Source: Nostoc sp. FACHB-110 (GTDB lineage Bacteria; Cyanobacteriota; Cyanobacteriia; Cyanobacteriales; Nostocaceae). From it: a DNA stretch of 64,000 nt. The notes beneath the pieces are model-generated. The model ran no database searches. It was not told the origin of the DNA and saw only the letters and a program-made list of their open reading frames with translations. Positions 41,872-51,254 of this stretch are shown piece after piece; position 1 is the first letter of the stretch; each line of letters begins with the position of its first letter. Where the stretch lies: assembly GCF_014697425.1 (NCBI RefSeq), contig NZ_JACJRU010000007.1:62001-126000 (forward strand), read 5' to 3'. The position numbers were made by a program, and so were the translations under genes.

Positions 41872-41951
41872 CATTTAAATTGGATAATTAGGGCGGGCTG
41901 TCCGGCCCATCCCACAAGAATTTGGCAGAAATCTATTATGCAATTTAAATG
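41872..41951. repeat. Small element with 11-bp terminal inverted repeats
   Basis: catttaaattg (41872-41882) and caatttaaatg (41941-41951) are exact complements around a GC-rich core (gggcgggctgtccggcccatccc). The size of 80 bases and the lack of a frame fit a miniature palindromic element. Confidence 0.55.
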
Positions 41952-42236
41952 TTTTTTAGCTTAGACTGACTTAAAATCAATGCTTTTGTAGCCTGCGTTT
42001 GATGTGGTTGTTGATTATACAAATTTTGGGTGTAGTAGCGGCGATTTTAATTGTTGCGTGTTTTAAGAATATAAAAGTATAAAAATATAATTATTTTGTG
42101 GCTGTAAAGGCGATTTTTGCAGTAAAAATACTAGTTTTTGTTGTTTTATGTTTACAAATGCTACACGATATCTTTACACATTTGCTAGGATATTAGCACG
42201 ATTAATATAGTTGCCAAAACGCACTAAAAAACCAGC

Positions 42237-43037
42237 ATGGCGGAGAAAAGAACTAGACATATATTGGGGCTTTCTGGGGGGAAAGATAGCACGGCTTTAG
42301 CGGTGTTACTGCATAGGGAAATTCCAGAGATGGAATATTTTTTTTGTGATACCCATAAGGAATTACCGGAAACTTACGATTATCTTGACCGCATTAAGGC
42401 ACGTCTGGGGATTAAAATTCATTATCTCAGTGATAAACGCGGTTTTGACCATTGGTTAGCAATTCATGATGGTTTGTTACCTTCCCCCCAGATGCGGTGG
42501 TGTACGGTGAAGATGAAAATTAAGCCGTTGGAGGATTTTGTCGGGGATGATGAGGCTATTAGTTACATTGGTATCCGTGCTGATGAAAACCGTGATGGTT
42601 ATATCTCCACTAAACCGAATATTACACCTGTGTTTCCGTTTAAGGAAAGGGGTTTAGTTAAGGCTGATATTATTCGGCTTTTAGAAGAAAGTGGTATTGG
42701 ACTCCCTGACTATTATCGCTGGCGCAGTCGTTCTGGGTGTTTTTTCTGTTTCTTCCAACGCAAGTATGAATGGGTAATGTTGGCGCAGGAACATCCTGAT
42801 TTATTTCAAAAGGCTGTTGAGTATGAATCTAATCATAGAGATGGTAGAACCTATACCTGGACTGATGGGGAAAGTTTATTGCAGCTTCTAGCACGCAAGG
42901 ATGAAATTATTGCTCAACATGAAAAGTTAATGGCTAAAGAGAAAAAGGCTGCTCATAAACGTTCTTTAGGTGAAGTATTAGAAGAATTTTTAGAGCAAGA
43001 AGATGATGAGTTACCTTGTTTAGTTTGTCATTTATAA
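42237..43037 (+). CDS. PAPS-reductase-family (DndC-like) sulfurtransferase/ATP-pyrophosphatase
   Basis: A 266-residue protein. The PP-loop is SGGKDST (13-19). Cysteines lie at C89 (MRWCTVK), C168 and C171 (SGCFFCFFQRK), and a C-terminal C261-x2-C264-H pair (PCLVCHL). The set could hold an Fe-S cluster as in DndC, which activates and transfers sulfur to DNA in phosphorothioation. It is shorter than DndC. The coexistence with DUF4007 and a cysteine desulfurase supports a sulfur chemistry role over sulfate assimilation. It opens a run of four plus-strand genes. Confidence 0.82.
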   Translation: MAEKRTRHILGLSGGKDSTALAVLLHREIPEMEYFFCDTHKELPETYDYLDRIKARLGIKIHYLSDKRGFDHWLAIHDGLLPSPQMRWCTVKMKIKPLEDFVGDDEAISYIGIRADENRDGYISTKPNITPVFPFKERGLVKADIIRLLEESGIGLPDYYRWRSRSGCFFCFFQRKYEWVMLAQEHPDLFQKAVEYESNHRDGRTYTWTDGESLLQLLARKDEIIAQHEKLMAKEKKAAHKRSLGEVLEEFLEQEDDELPCLVCHL

Positions 43038-43068
43038 AAATAAAATCTAGTTTAGATAAGAGTATTAT

Positions 43069-45357
43069 ATGGATATTATTCAAGCTTTTGAAGTTAACAG
43101 CTTAACAGTTTATGATTTTTTTGCACGAGATAGAATTGGATATAATATCCCTCAGTATCAAAGACCATACAGTTGGGATAATGAAAATATTGAGCAATTG
43201 ATGGATGATATATGTAGCGGAATGTCTGATGTACTTAATAACGATAATGAAATACATTTTTTAGGAACAATTATTACTGTTGAAGATAAAGAATTAAGGA
43301 AAAAAATTAGTGACCCTCTCAAAAGAAGCGCACTACCTACTAAAGTTGAAAATATTATTGATGGTCAACAAAGATTGTCTACCATTGCTATATTAGGATG
43401 TTGTCTTTACCAGAAATTGAAAGAATTAGATTCTCAATTACTTTCAAATGATAGCCATGAAAGCTTAAAAGAAGCAACTGCTAGTTATTTGACTAAATTA
43501 AAAAATATTTTTTCCTATAATCTTGAAACTCGTGGCAAACCTTCTAGAAAACCAATTATTATTCGTGAAAGCGAGGATGAATGGATACTAGATGAACCTG
43601 AAGATTTTAGTAATTTTTATCAATCAGACGTAACAAAGTTTTTAGGAAAATTTATACGCTCTATAGAGCAAGAAATAAATTTAGCAGATTTTCAAATTAA
43701 TAATAAACTATCTAACAACCTTAAGACAATAAATCAGTGGTTGCAAGATGTACAAGATGCTCATATTCAAAATGGTAATAAAAAGTTTATCTTCCCTACA
43801 GCAGAAGATATCATTGGTAAAATAAACCAAGAAAATTTTTGGGATTATCCTAGAACAGAACTCAACAATTCAATTACTGAGTTAGTTAAAGCTCGTGATA
43901 ATACTACTTGTAGCCTTATTCAAATATTAGGTTTTAGTTATTATTTACTAAAATGCTGTTGTTTCACTTCAATAGTACCCACTTCAGAGGTTAGAGCATT
44001 TGATATGTTTCAATCTCTTAATGCAACTGGTACTCCTTTGACTGCCCTTGAAACATTTAAGCCGTTGGTAATTAATTCTGTAACATCATTGGGATATAAA
44101 TTTGAAGAATCTAATTTCAAAAAATATTTTTCTGAAGTAGATTCTCTTTTTGATAAATTAACTTCTGCCAATAGTAAAAATGAACGCACAAATGAATATC
44201 TAACTTTGTATGCACAAACTTATAACGGTAGTAAATTATCTAAGCAGTTTAGTAAACAAAGAAGGTGGTTAAATGACAATTATAATAATTTAACAACATT
44301 ACCACAAAAAGAAAATTTCATTCGTAACATGGGGGATGTTGCAGTTTACTGCAAATCTATAATTTATTCTAGTAGTAAAAAAAATATTGCTAACTTCATA
44401 TTTAATATTGTCGGTGAAAACTTAAAAGATTCTGCTGAAAGTAAAGAAGCGGCTATGTGTGTTTTGTATTTATTAGATGCAAAACATGAAATGGCACATA
44501 CTATTCTTTCAAGATTTTTTTCTTCCACACGGCGTATAGCCGATGACAATAGAAGAAAAGAATTTATAGGCGTTTGTAAGGCAATTGCAGCATTCTTTAC
44601 TTTGTGGCGTGCAGCAATTGCTGGAAAATATCCTGATAGTGAATATAAAAAACTACTTCGACAGCAAGATTTATCTTGGGATACTAACGAATCTTTAACA
44701 CTGCAAGAATTAAAATTAAAATTTTTAGAAATACTTAGTAGAAATGGAATCACAGATGTAGATTCTTTCGTTAGCAATGCAGTAGAAAATTTTAGATATA
44801 AACTTTCACAAACTGTGTGTAAATTTATTTTATTTATAACTGCTGATAATACAATTGTAGATTCTAATAATCCTGGACTAATGAAAATTGGAAGAACAGG
44901 AGCAAGCCCTTTATATCTTGATCCATATAAATGGATTGATTCTAACTTAGAAACAATTGAACACATTGCTCCTCAAGATGAAAAAGCTCAAGCTGGATGG
45001 GGTAGTGAATTATATGAAAATAATAATTACGATAAAATAGGAAATTTGACACTTTTACCCAGTAAAATCAATATTTCTGCAAGCAATAAAGGCTGGGCTG
45101 AAAAATATATTTATTATAGCTACCTTGCAGAACAAGACCCTAGTAAGGTAACAAAATTAAAAGAATTTGCAGTTAATCGAGGAATTAACTTAAATGATTC
45201 AACTATTAATATTTTACAAAAAACTGATTATAACCATCATGTATTACCTCTCATTCAAGTAGGTATTGATGGAATTTGGAATCAAAATTTAGTTGATAAA
45301 AGAAGTCAACGGATATATGAAATATTATGGAAAAGACTTTATGAATGGTTATCTTGA
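43069..45357 (+). CDS. DUF262/DUF1524 protein (GmrSD-like endonuclease)
   Basis: A 762-residue protein. The N-terminal ParB/DUF262 domain has IPQYQRPYSW (about 28-37) and IIDGQQRLSTI (about 97-107), the latter being the nucleotide-binding DGQQR motif. The C-terminal DUF1524 HNH-like domain has TIEHIAPQD (about 629) and KIGNLTLLPSKINISASNKGW. GmrSD-type enzymes cut DNA with modified bases, and SspE, the effector of single-strand phosphorothioation systems, shares this architecture. It starts 31 bases after the DndC-like gene, so it is probably the restricting effector of the same operon. Confidence 0.88.
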   Translation: MDIIQAFEVNSLTVYDFFARDRIGYNIPQYQRPYSWDNENIEQLMDDICSGMSDVLNNDNEIHFLGTIITVEDKELRKKISDPLKRSALPTKVENIIDGQQRLSTIAILGCCLYQKLKELDSQLLSNDSHESLKEATASYLTKLKNIFSYNLETRGKPSRKPIIIRESEDEWILDEPEDFSNFYQSDVTKFLGKFIRSIEQEINLADFQINNKLSNNLKTINQWLQDVQDAHIQNGNKKFIFPTAEDIIGKINQENFWDYPRTELNNSITELVKARDNTTCSLIQILGFSYYLLKCCCFTSIVPTSEVRAFDMFQSLNATGTPLTALETFKPLVINSVTSLGYKFEESNFKKYFSEVDSLFDKLTSANSKNERTNEYLTLYAQTYNGSKLSKQFSKQRRWLNDNYNNLTTLPQKENFIRNMGDVAVYCKSIIYSSSKKNIANFIFNIVGENLKDSAESKEAAMCVLYLLDAKHEMAHTILSRFFSSTRRIADDNRRKEFIGVCKAIAAFFTLWRAAIAGKYPDSEYKKLLRQQDLSWDTNESLTLQELKLKFLEILSRNGITDVDSFVSNAVENFRYKLSQTVCKFILFITADNTIVDSNNPGLMKIGRTGASPLYLDPYKWIDSNLETIEHIAPQDEKAQAGWGSELYENNNYDKIGNLTLLPSKINISASNKGWAEKYIYYSYLAEQDPSKVTKLKEFAVNRGINLNDSTINILQKTDYNHHVLPLIQVGIDGIWNQNLVDKRSQRIYEILWKRLYEWLS

Positions 45358-45390
45358 GCAAGAACATTTTATAGTGCTAGAGGTTGAGAG

Positions 45391-47013
45391 TTGAAATTTG
45401 ATGACCTACTGATTCAAGCAGATGAAGAAACACTACAAGAATTATTAGGTAGTGCAACTTTTCATCTGCTAAAACTCCTAGAACCTAATTTAGTTCATGC
45501 TAGTAAACTCAGAGAAATTCTCTTAACCCTTCATACCCCAGAAGAATTACTCTTATCGAAAGAAAAACGAGATTTAATTTTTGATTTAATCACGCCAGAA
45601 CAAGCGAAAATTCTCGCTGTTGTACTAGAAGCACCTGAAAATAAAGACCCTTATCAAGCCTTAAAAAAACTTAAAATAAGTGAAAATTCAGAAGGTAAAA
45701 AATATCTGTTTAACTTCTTTGAAATACCACTTAAACCCAGAAACGAAAGTACAATTGAAACTCCTACAATTATTGAAAATACTCCCAAGTATCCGTTATT
45801 TGCACACCAACGCAAAGCAGCTAAGAAAGTAAAAAACTATCTGAGTCAAGAACCTCGCCGTGTGCTTCTTCATCTTCCCACTGGTGCAGGTAAAACCCGT
45901 ACTGCAATGAATATTATTGCAGACTATCTAAGAAACAATGAACCCACATTAGTAATCTGGTTAGCCTATAGTGAAGAACTATGCGAACAAGCAGTTACAG
46001 AATTTCAAAAAGCCTGGGACAGTTTAGGCGATCGCAACCTTTCAACTTACCGCTTCTGGAGCAACCATGAGATAGACTTAGCACAAGCGCAAGATGGCTT
46101 AGTAGTAGCAGGATTAGCCAAAGTCTACAACGCCGCTAAAAAGAGTATCCGCTTTATTAATCAACTCGGTGTGCGTTCTTCATTGGTAATTATCGACGAA
46201 GCCCATCAAGCAGTAGCCGAAACCTATAAACTCGTCTTAGATTCCCTCGTCGTCCCCTACGAAAAAACCGCTTTACTAGGACTAACCGCCACACCTGGAC
46301 GTACTTGGGCGGATATTAACACCGATGCACAACTCGCTAAATTCTTCGCCCACCAAAAAGTTACCTTAGAAATCGAGGGTTATGACAACCCCATTGATTA
46401 TCTCGTAGATCAACAATACCTAGCTCAAGTTAACTATCGCTCATTATTTTACGAAACGGGGATTGAACTCACACCCCAAGACCTCAAGCGCATTCATACA
46501 GATTTAGACATTCCCCCCTATATCCTGAATCGGTTAGCCGCAGACGAACAACGCAACCTCCGCATCATCCTAGAACTAGAAGCACTCGCCCCACATCATC
46601 AACGCATCATCGTATTTAATACCTCAGTGGAACACGCGAAACTCATCGCTTCCATCTTGCGTTTACGCGGCTTCCATGCTGATGCTGTCACAGGGGAAAC
46701 CCCCAAATCCGAACGAGAAAGACTGATTCACAGCTTTAAAGACCAACAAACCCAAACCAAGATTTTATGTAACTACGGCGTATTAACCACTGGCTTCGAC
46801 GCACCTAAAACCAGTGCTGCTGTTATCGCCCGTCCTACCAAATCCCTGGTTCTCTACAGCCAAATGGTAGGACGCGCCATCAGAGGAATCAAAGCTGGGG
46901 GTAATGCTACCGCCGAAATTGTCACGGTTATAGATAATCAACTCCCTGGTTTTGGTTCAGTTGCATCAGCCTTTCACAATTGGGAAGACGTTTGGAGGAA
47001 AACCCATGAATAA
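45391..47013 (+). CDS. SF2 DEAD/DEAH-box helicase
   Basis: A 540-residue protein. A 140-residue N-terminal helical region precedes the helicase core: motif I LPTGAGKTRT (about 162), DEAH at 269-272, TATPGR, and the second RecA lobe with LTTGFDAPKTSAAVI and YSQMVGRAIRG (motifs V and VI). All motifs are intact. The only start in place is TTG 45391, 33 bases after the GmrSD-like gene, with GAGAG just before it. Its stop overlaps the start of the GHKL ATPase by eight bases, so the two are almost surely coupled. Confidence 0.87.
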   Translation: MKFDDLLIQADEETLQELLGSATFHLLKLLEPNLVHASKLREILLTLHTPEELLLSKEKRDLIFDLITPEQAKILAVVLEAPENKDPYQALKKLKISENSEGKKYLFNFFEIPLKPRNESTIETPTIIENTPKYPLFAHQRKAAKKVKNYLSQEPRRVLLHLPTGAGKTRTAMNIIADYLRNNEPTLVIWLAYSEELCEQAVTEFQKAWDSLGDRNLSTYRFWSNHEIDLAQAQDGLVVAGLAKVYNAAKKSIRFINQLGVRSSLVIIDEAHQAVAETYKLVLDSLVVPYEKTALLGLTATPGRTWADINTDAQLAKFFAHQKVTLEIEGYDNPIDYLVDQQYLAQVNYRSLFYETGIELTPQDLKRIHTDLDIPPYILNRLAADEQRNLRIILELEALAPHHQRIIVFNTSVEHAKLIASILRLRGFHADAVTGETPKSERERLIHSFKDQQTQTKILCNYGVLTTGFDAPKTSAAVIARPTKSLVLYSQMVGRAIRGIKAGGNATAEIVTVIDNQLPGFGSVASAFHNWEDVWRKTHE

Positions 47014-48829
47014 CGCCCATGATATCGTTCCGACTCACCTCGCTGTCCAAGCCATGCGCGATAACGGTTATAAAAACGCCGCCTACGCTTTAGCCGAATT
47101 AATGGATAATGCCATTCAAGCTGGTGCATCGCAAGTAGAACTGCTGTGTGGCGAACGGAAACAACTGGTAGAAGGGAGGAGGCGATCGCGCATTGAACAA
47201 ATCGCCGTGTTAGATAATGGTTGTGGGATGGATGCGAATGTCTTACGTCTCGCCCTGCAATTTGGTAATGGAACATATTTAGATGAAGACAAACACACCG
47301 GAATCGGACGTTTTGGTATGGGTTTACCCTCGTCTTCTATTTCCCAATGTCAGAGAGTTGATGTCTGGTCATGGCAAAATGGCATAGACAATGCACTGCA
47401 TAGTTACCTAGATTTAGATGAAATTAAAAATCAACGACTGACAGAAGTACCAGAACCGACACCTCAAGCAATTCCCACAAATTGGACAAGAATCGGTCAA
47501 CAATTTGGTGAAAGTGGCACATTAGTAGTATGGTCAAAAATCGACCGTTGTATTTGGCGTACTGGCAAAGCAATTATTGATAATTCAGAATTTGTGATTG
47601 GGAGAATGTATCGCAAATTCATTAATAGCGGCGCAGTCAAAATCCGCATGGTAGCCTTTGATTTAGATGCTTTATATAGCCTGATTTTAGAAAAATACGC
47701 CCTACCAAATGACCCTGGTTATCTAATGGAAAAAACCTCCTGTCCCGCACCCTTTAATAGTCAGGCAATGTTTCAACTTTGGGAAGGTGATACATCTCAT
47801 GAATACATCCATAAAATTAATTTTAAAGATAAAGAACATCAAGTAAAGGTACGTTTCTCTTACGCCAAAGAAGAAGCGCGTCAAGCCGAACCAGGAAAAA
47901 ACCCTGGTAGTTTACCACACGGACAACACGCAGCTAAAAACGTCGGTGTTTCCGTTGTGCGCGCAGGAAGAGAATTAGAACTAGACCAAAACTTAGTAAA
48001 TAATTATGACCCTACAGAACGCTGGTGGGGAATTGAAATTGAATTTAACCCGTTACTTGATGATATTTTTGGCGTTACGAATAACAAACAATCAGCCCGG
48101 AATTTTGGCGAGATTTTACAACTAGATATTGAGTCTTTATTAGAAGAAGGAAAAACAGTTACTCAATTAAAAGAAGAGTTACTCCAAGATGAAGATCCAA
48201 AACTACCTCTATTGGAATTAGCCCATAAAATCAGCAGTCAACTCAGTTTAATTCGTCGCTTAATTAAAAACCAAACGAAAGGAACTCGTACTACTACTGA
48301 AAAACGTCATGACCCTTACAAACCTGAGAAAGTGGCAACTACTGTAACTCAAGAACGTAAATCACAAGGTTATAAAGGTCAAAGTGATGCAGATGAAAAA
48401 TTACCCAAGGAAGAACGCAAACAAGTAATTAAAGAAACCCTCAAAGAAGAAGGAGTAACAGAAACAAAAGCCGAATTATTAGCCGCCACAACAGTAGATG
48501 ATGGCTTGAAATATACCTTTGTTGAAGCACCACTTGATACTCCTGCTTTCTTCTCTGTTAAACCCAGAGGTGGAGCAATTATTGTGACCTTAAATACTAA
48601 TCATCCAGCTTATCAAAACTTAGTGGAAATCTTAGAAGAGGATGTTGATAAAGCTGATGTAGATACTTTGCGTTCTCGGTTAGTTAATTCTTTGGATGGG
48701 TTAAAGTTACTCTTGATGGCATGGGCTAGATATGAAGATGAACAGCCAGAGGGTAAATTTAAAGATAATGCTCAAGATACGCGCATTGATTGGGGGAGGG
48801 TTGCTAGGAGGTTTTTAGAGAATGAATAA
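47006..48829 (+). CDS. GHKL (MORC/MutL/Hsp90-type) ATPase
   Basis: A 607-residue protein from the ATG at 47006, which has GGAGG nine bases upstream. The Bergerat fold is clear: N-box AELMDNAIQAGA (about 29-40), G1 DNGCGMD (about 71), G2 TGIGRFGMGLPSSS, with a transducer-like second domain. The C-terminal 180 residues are charged and helical. Bacterial MORC-like ATPases of this kind have been placed in restriction-like operons next to SF2 helicases, as here. It probably acts as a DNA clamp or switch of the same system. Confidence 0.85.
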   Translation: MNNAHDIVPTHLAVQAMRDNGYKNAAYALAELMDNAIQAGASQVELLCGERKQLVEGRRRSRIEQIAVLDNGCGMDANVLRLALQFGNGTYLDEDKHTGIGRFGMGLPSSSISQCQRVDVWSWQNGIDNALHSYLDLDEIKNQRLTEVPEPTPQAIPTNWTRIGQQFGESGTLVVWSKIDRCIWRTGKAIIDNSEFVIGRMYRKFINSGAVKIRMVAFDLDALYSLILEKYALPNDPGYLMEKTSCPAPFNSQAMFQLWEGDTSHEYIHKINFKDKEHQVKVRFSYAKEEARQAEPGKNPGSLPHGQHAAKNVGVSVVRAGRELELDQNLVNNYDPTERWWGIEIEFNPLLDDIFGVTNNKQSARNFGEILQLDIESLLEEGKTVTQLKEELLQDEDPKLPLLELAHKISSQLSLIRRLIKNQTKGTRTTTEKRHDPYKPEKVATTVTQERKSQGYKGQSDADEKLPKEERKQVIKETLKEEGVTETKAELLAATTVDDGLKYTFVEAPLDTPAFFSVKPRGGAIIVTLNTNHPAYQNLVEILEEDVDKADVDTLRSRLVNSLDGLKLLLMAWARYEDEQPEGKFKDNAQDTRIDWGRVARRFLENE

Positions 48830-48970
48830 GAGTAAATCTCACGCTCCAGACGCAGAGGCGCAGAGAATTTAGGGAGTTGTGATGATTATTCTCTGCGTTT
48901 CTGGAGAATGATAAACTGCGATCGCTGATTAATTGAGGCACAATAGAATCAAAGACGCTATCAACACAAA

Positions 48971-49240
48971 ATGACTACTCAATTGATGGTTCAACCCTCA
49001 TCTTTAATATCTTCTGGTGTTAAGATGAGTGAATTTGGTGACATTTATTTGTTTAAATTTACCGATGAGCTACAGTATCGTTTTGAAGAACTGTTAGAGA
49101 AGAAAAAAGCAGATGCGCTCACTCTTGAAGAAGAAGCCGAATATATAGGTATCTCGGAATTAGAGCGAATCTTTACCTTGATTAACGCTCAACTAGCAGC
49201 AAAAAGCAAATGGTGTCCGAACCAACTCGAAAATTTGTAA
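48971..49240 (+). CDS. Small hypothetical protein
   Basis: An 89-residue protein (FGDIYLFKFTDELQYRFEELLEKKKADALTLEEEAEYIGISELERIFTLINAQLAAKSKW). The pattern ELLxKxxxxxLTxEExxEy is typical of small cyanobacterial proteins found with toxin-antitoxin genes, often as antitoxin-like partners. No toxin is adjacent on this strand. It lies 141 bases after the GHKL gene. Confidence 0.65.
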   Translation: MTTQLMVQPSSLISSGVKMSEFGDIYLFKFTDELQYRFEELLEKKKADALTLEEEAEYIGISELERIFTLINAQLAAKSKWCPNQLENL

Positions 49241-49285
49241 GACACTAGATGATAAACGCAAAAAAAATACTATTGATATTCGTAG

Positions 49286-49684
49286 TTATTCCCAGTATTC
49301 GTATTTCAAATCGTCAATACGGCTAAACTCACGGGTGTTGTGGGTGATCAGCGTGAGATCATTGGCTAAAGCGATAGCAGCAATTAACAAGTCATTTGCT
49401 CCAATTGGAGTCCCCAAAGTATCAAGATGAGCGCGAATTTTTCCAGCGATTTTTGCTGCTTGAATATCTAGTGGTAAATCAGTAAACTCAGCCAATAAAT
49501 TTTCCAGATGACTGAGGTTTCTGTTAACATTCTTGCTTTTGTAAGCTCCATAGTACAGTTCACTATAAACAACTGTACAGATGTAAATTTCTCTAGCAGG
49601 AATTGTCAGAATTTTTTGGGTAACAGGTGAACTTGATGAATTAAGAATTTGGATACACGCATTTGTATCTAGGAGGTAGGCCAT
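49286..49684 (-). CDS. vapC: PIN-domain toxin VapC
   Basis: A 132-residue protein with a canonical VapC sequence: YLLDTNACIQIL, CTVVYSELYYGAYKS, GTPIGANDLLIAAIALANDLTLITHNTREFSRI. All four acidic catalytic positions are present, so it should be an active ribonuclease. It overlaps its antitoxin by 16 bases. Confidence 0.93.
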   Translation of the reverse strand: MAYLLDTNACIQILNSSSSPVTQKILTIPAREIYICTVVYSELYYGAYKSKNVNRNLSHLENLLAEFTDLPLDIQAAKIAGKIRAHLDTLGTPIGANDLLIAAIALANDLTLITHNTREFSRIDDLKYEYWE

Positions 49685-49944
49685 TGAATCTCCTCCCGAT
49701 TCTCAAAGGGAAGTTGTTCTGGTCTTTCCAGGGTTTCACCTTCCCAACTACCTATGACATTTTCTAAAAACCTATGAGAATACCCTAATTCTTGGGGTGT
49801 TTTGGCTGTATTCTGTGAAATTTCTGGACTCACAGGCTGAAAGACAATTACTACATCTAATTCTTGGTTTGCAATTTCAGGTGGAAGCTGGATTTGCAAA
49901 ATTCCATCATTACCGATATGTGTTCTAATCTTTATGCTTTCCAT
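49669..49944 (-). CDS. Antitoxin partner of VapC
   Basis: A 91-residue protein (MESIKIRTHIGNDGILQIQLPPEIANQELDVVIVFQPV). This N-terminal beta-rich segment is of the AbrB-like/DUF104-like class seen in cyanobacterial antitoxins. The C-terminus (YSHRFLENVIGSWEGETLERPEQLPFE) is a frequent toxin-wrapping tail. Confidence 0.82.
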   Translation of the reverse strand: MESIKIRTHIGNDGILQIQLPPEIANQELDVVIVFQPVSPEISQNTAKTPQELGYSHRFLENVIGSWEGETLERPEQLPFENREEIQWPTS

Positions 49945-50105
49945 AACCTGACTCGCTAACTAGAACCTGATAACCCTATAATACCGAAACCATGTTTTAT
50001 TAGGGTGATGAAATCTCACGCAGAGGAGCAGAGGCGCAGAGAGAGTTGTTATGATCATTCTCTGCGTTACTTTGCGTTTCCTTAGCGTTCCTCTGCGTTA
50101 AAAAA

Positions 50106-51254
50106 ATGACTCACATCATCTACCTCGATTACCACTCAACTACCCCCGTTGACCCCAGAGTAGCCGAGAAAGTCATGTACTATATGACTACCGCCTTTGG
50201 TAACGCCAATAGTGTAGATCATGATTATGGTAATGCAGCCGCAAAAGCAGTTAAACAAGCACGTCAACAAATAGCAGACTTAATCAACGCCTCACCCAAG
50301 GAAATTATCTTTACATCTGGTGCAACAGAAAGCATTAATTTAGTAATTCAAGGACAAATTGCACAACAAAATACCCCCGCTAAAATCATTGTTTCCCCAG
50401 TGGAACACAAAGCCGTGATAGATACTTGCAAAGCTTTAGCTAAAAAAGGACTGGCGGAAATTATTTGGTTAAAAGTCAATCAACAAGCACAGATTGATTT
50501 AGAACATCTGGAAAAAATCTGTGCTAATGGTGCGGCTTTACTCTGTGTAATGGCGGCTAACAATGAAGTCGGGACAATTTACCCCATCAAAAAAATTGGC
50601 GCGATCGCATCCTCCTACAATATCCCGTTTTTATGCGACGCATCCCAAGCTGTCGGCAAAATTCCCCTGAATTTTCAAGACTGGGGGATTACTTATCTAG
50701 CGATTTCAGCACATAAACTCTACGCACCCAAAGGTGTGGGTGTATTAGTAGTCAGGAAAAATCATCTTCTCCCACCAATGATTTACGGTGGGGGACATCA
50801 ACAGGGTATGAGATCAGGTACACTCAACGTCCCCGGAATCGTCGGTTTGGGGGAAGCTTGCAGATTGAGAGGATTGGAGATGGAACAAGATGAAAATGCG
50901 ATCGCATTTTTACGAGATCAATTGCAAAACCAACTCCAAGCCGCCATTCCCGATTTAGTGGTGAATGGAGATTTAAACCAGCGTTTATCAGGTAATTTAC
51001 ACATTGCTATTCCCGATATTTCTAATACTGCCATCATTGCCCGAATTCGCCAGCAATTAGCTATTTCTACAGGTGCAGCTTGTTCATCAGGCGTGGTTGC
51101 ACCTTCTCATGTTCTACAAGCAATGCACCTTGCAGAAAATATCATTGAAGGAGCATTAAGAATTGGGCTTGGTAAATTTACCAGTGAAGCAGAAATTGAG
51201 AAAGCCTCTTTTATACTGATAAATGCAGTAAATAACATTCATCAACTGATGTAA
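50106..51254 (+). CDS. Cysteine desulfurase (IscS/NifS/DndA class)
   Basis: A 382-residue PLP enzyme that takes sulfur from cysteine as a persulfide. It begins IYLDYHSTTPVDPRV; PLP binding includes TSGATESINLVIQG, CDASQAVGKI and the Schiff-base lysine K204 (ISAHKLYAPKG). The persulfide cysteine is C326 (STGAACSSG), within a flexible loop, as in class I enzymes. No iscU, nifU or suf gene is adjacent. With the DndC-like gene 7 kb upstream, it may be the sulfur donor (DndA role) of the island, although it could serve general Fe-S assembly. Confidence 0.92.
   Translation: MTHIIYLDYHSTTPVDPRVAEKVMYYMTTAFGNANSVDHDYGNAAAKAVKQARQQIADLINASPKEIIFTSGATESINLVIQGQIAQQNTPAKIIVSPVEHKAVIDTCKALAKKGLAEIIWLKVNQQAQIDLEHLEKICANGAALLCVMAANNEVGTIYPIKKIGAIASSYNIPFLCDASQAVGKIPLNFQDWGITYLAISAHKLYAPKGVGVLVVRKNHLLPPMIYGGGHQQGMRSGTLNVPGIVGLGEACRLRGLEMEQDENAIAFLRDQLQNQLQAAIPDLVVNGDLNQRLSGNLHIAIPDISNTAIIARIRQQLAISTGAACSSGVVAPSHVLQAMHLAENIIEGALRIGLGKFTSEAEIEKASFILINAVNNIHQLM

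Larger units (their letters stand above)
41787..42236. other. Intergenic region before the DndC-like gene
   Basis: The left half holds a decayed piece of the ATCTTGCACC element (41802-41860) and a small inverted-repeat element (41872-41951). The right half (about 42000-42236) is AT-rich and probably contains the promoter for the next operon. No gene is seen. Confidence 0.55.

Noticed and set aside
32404..51254. Complete BREX, DISARM or classical Dnd system
   Set aside because: No PglZ, PglX methyltransferase, DUF1998, DndB, DndD or DndE was recognised, so none of the named systems is claimed.
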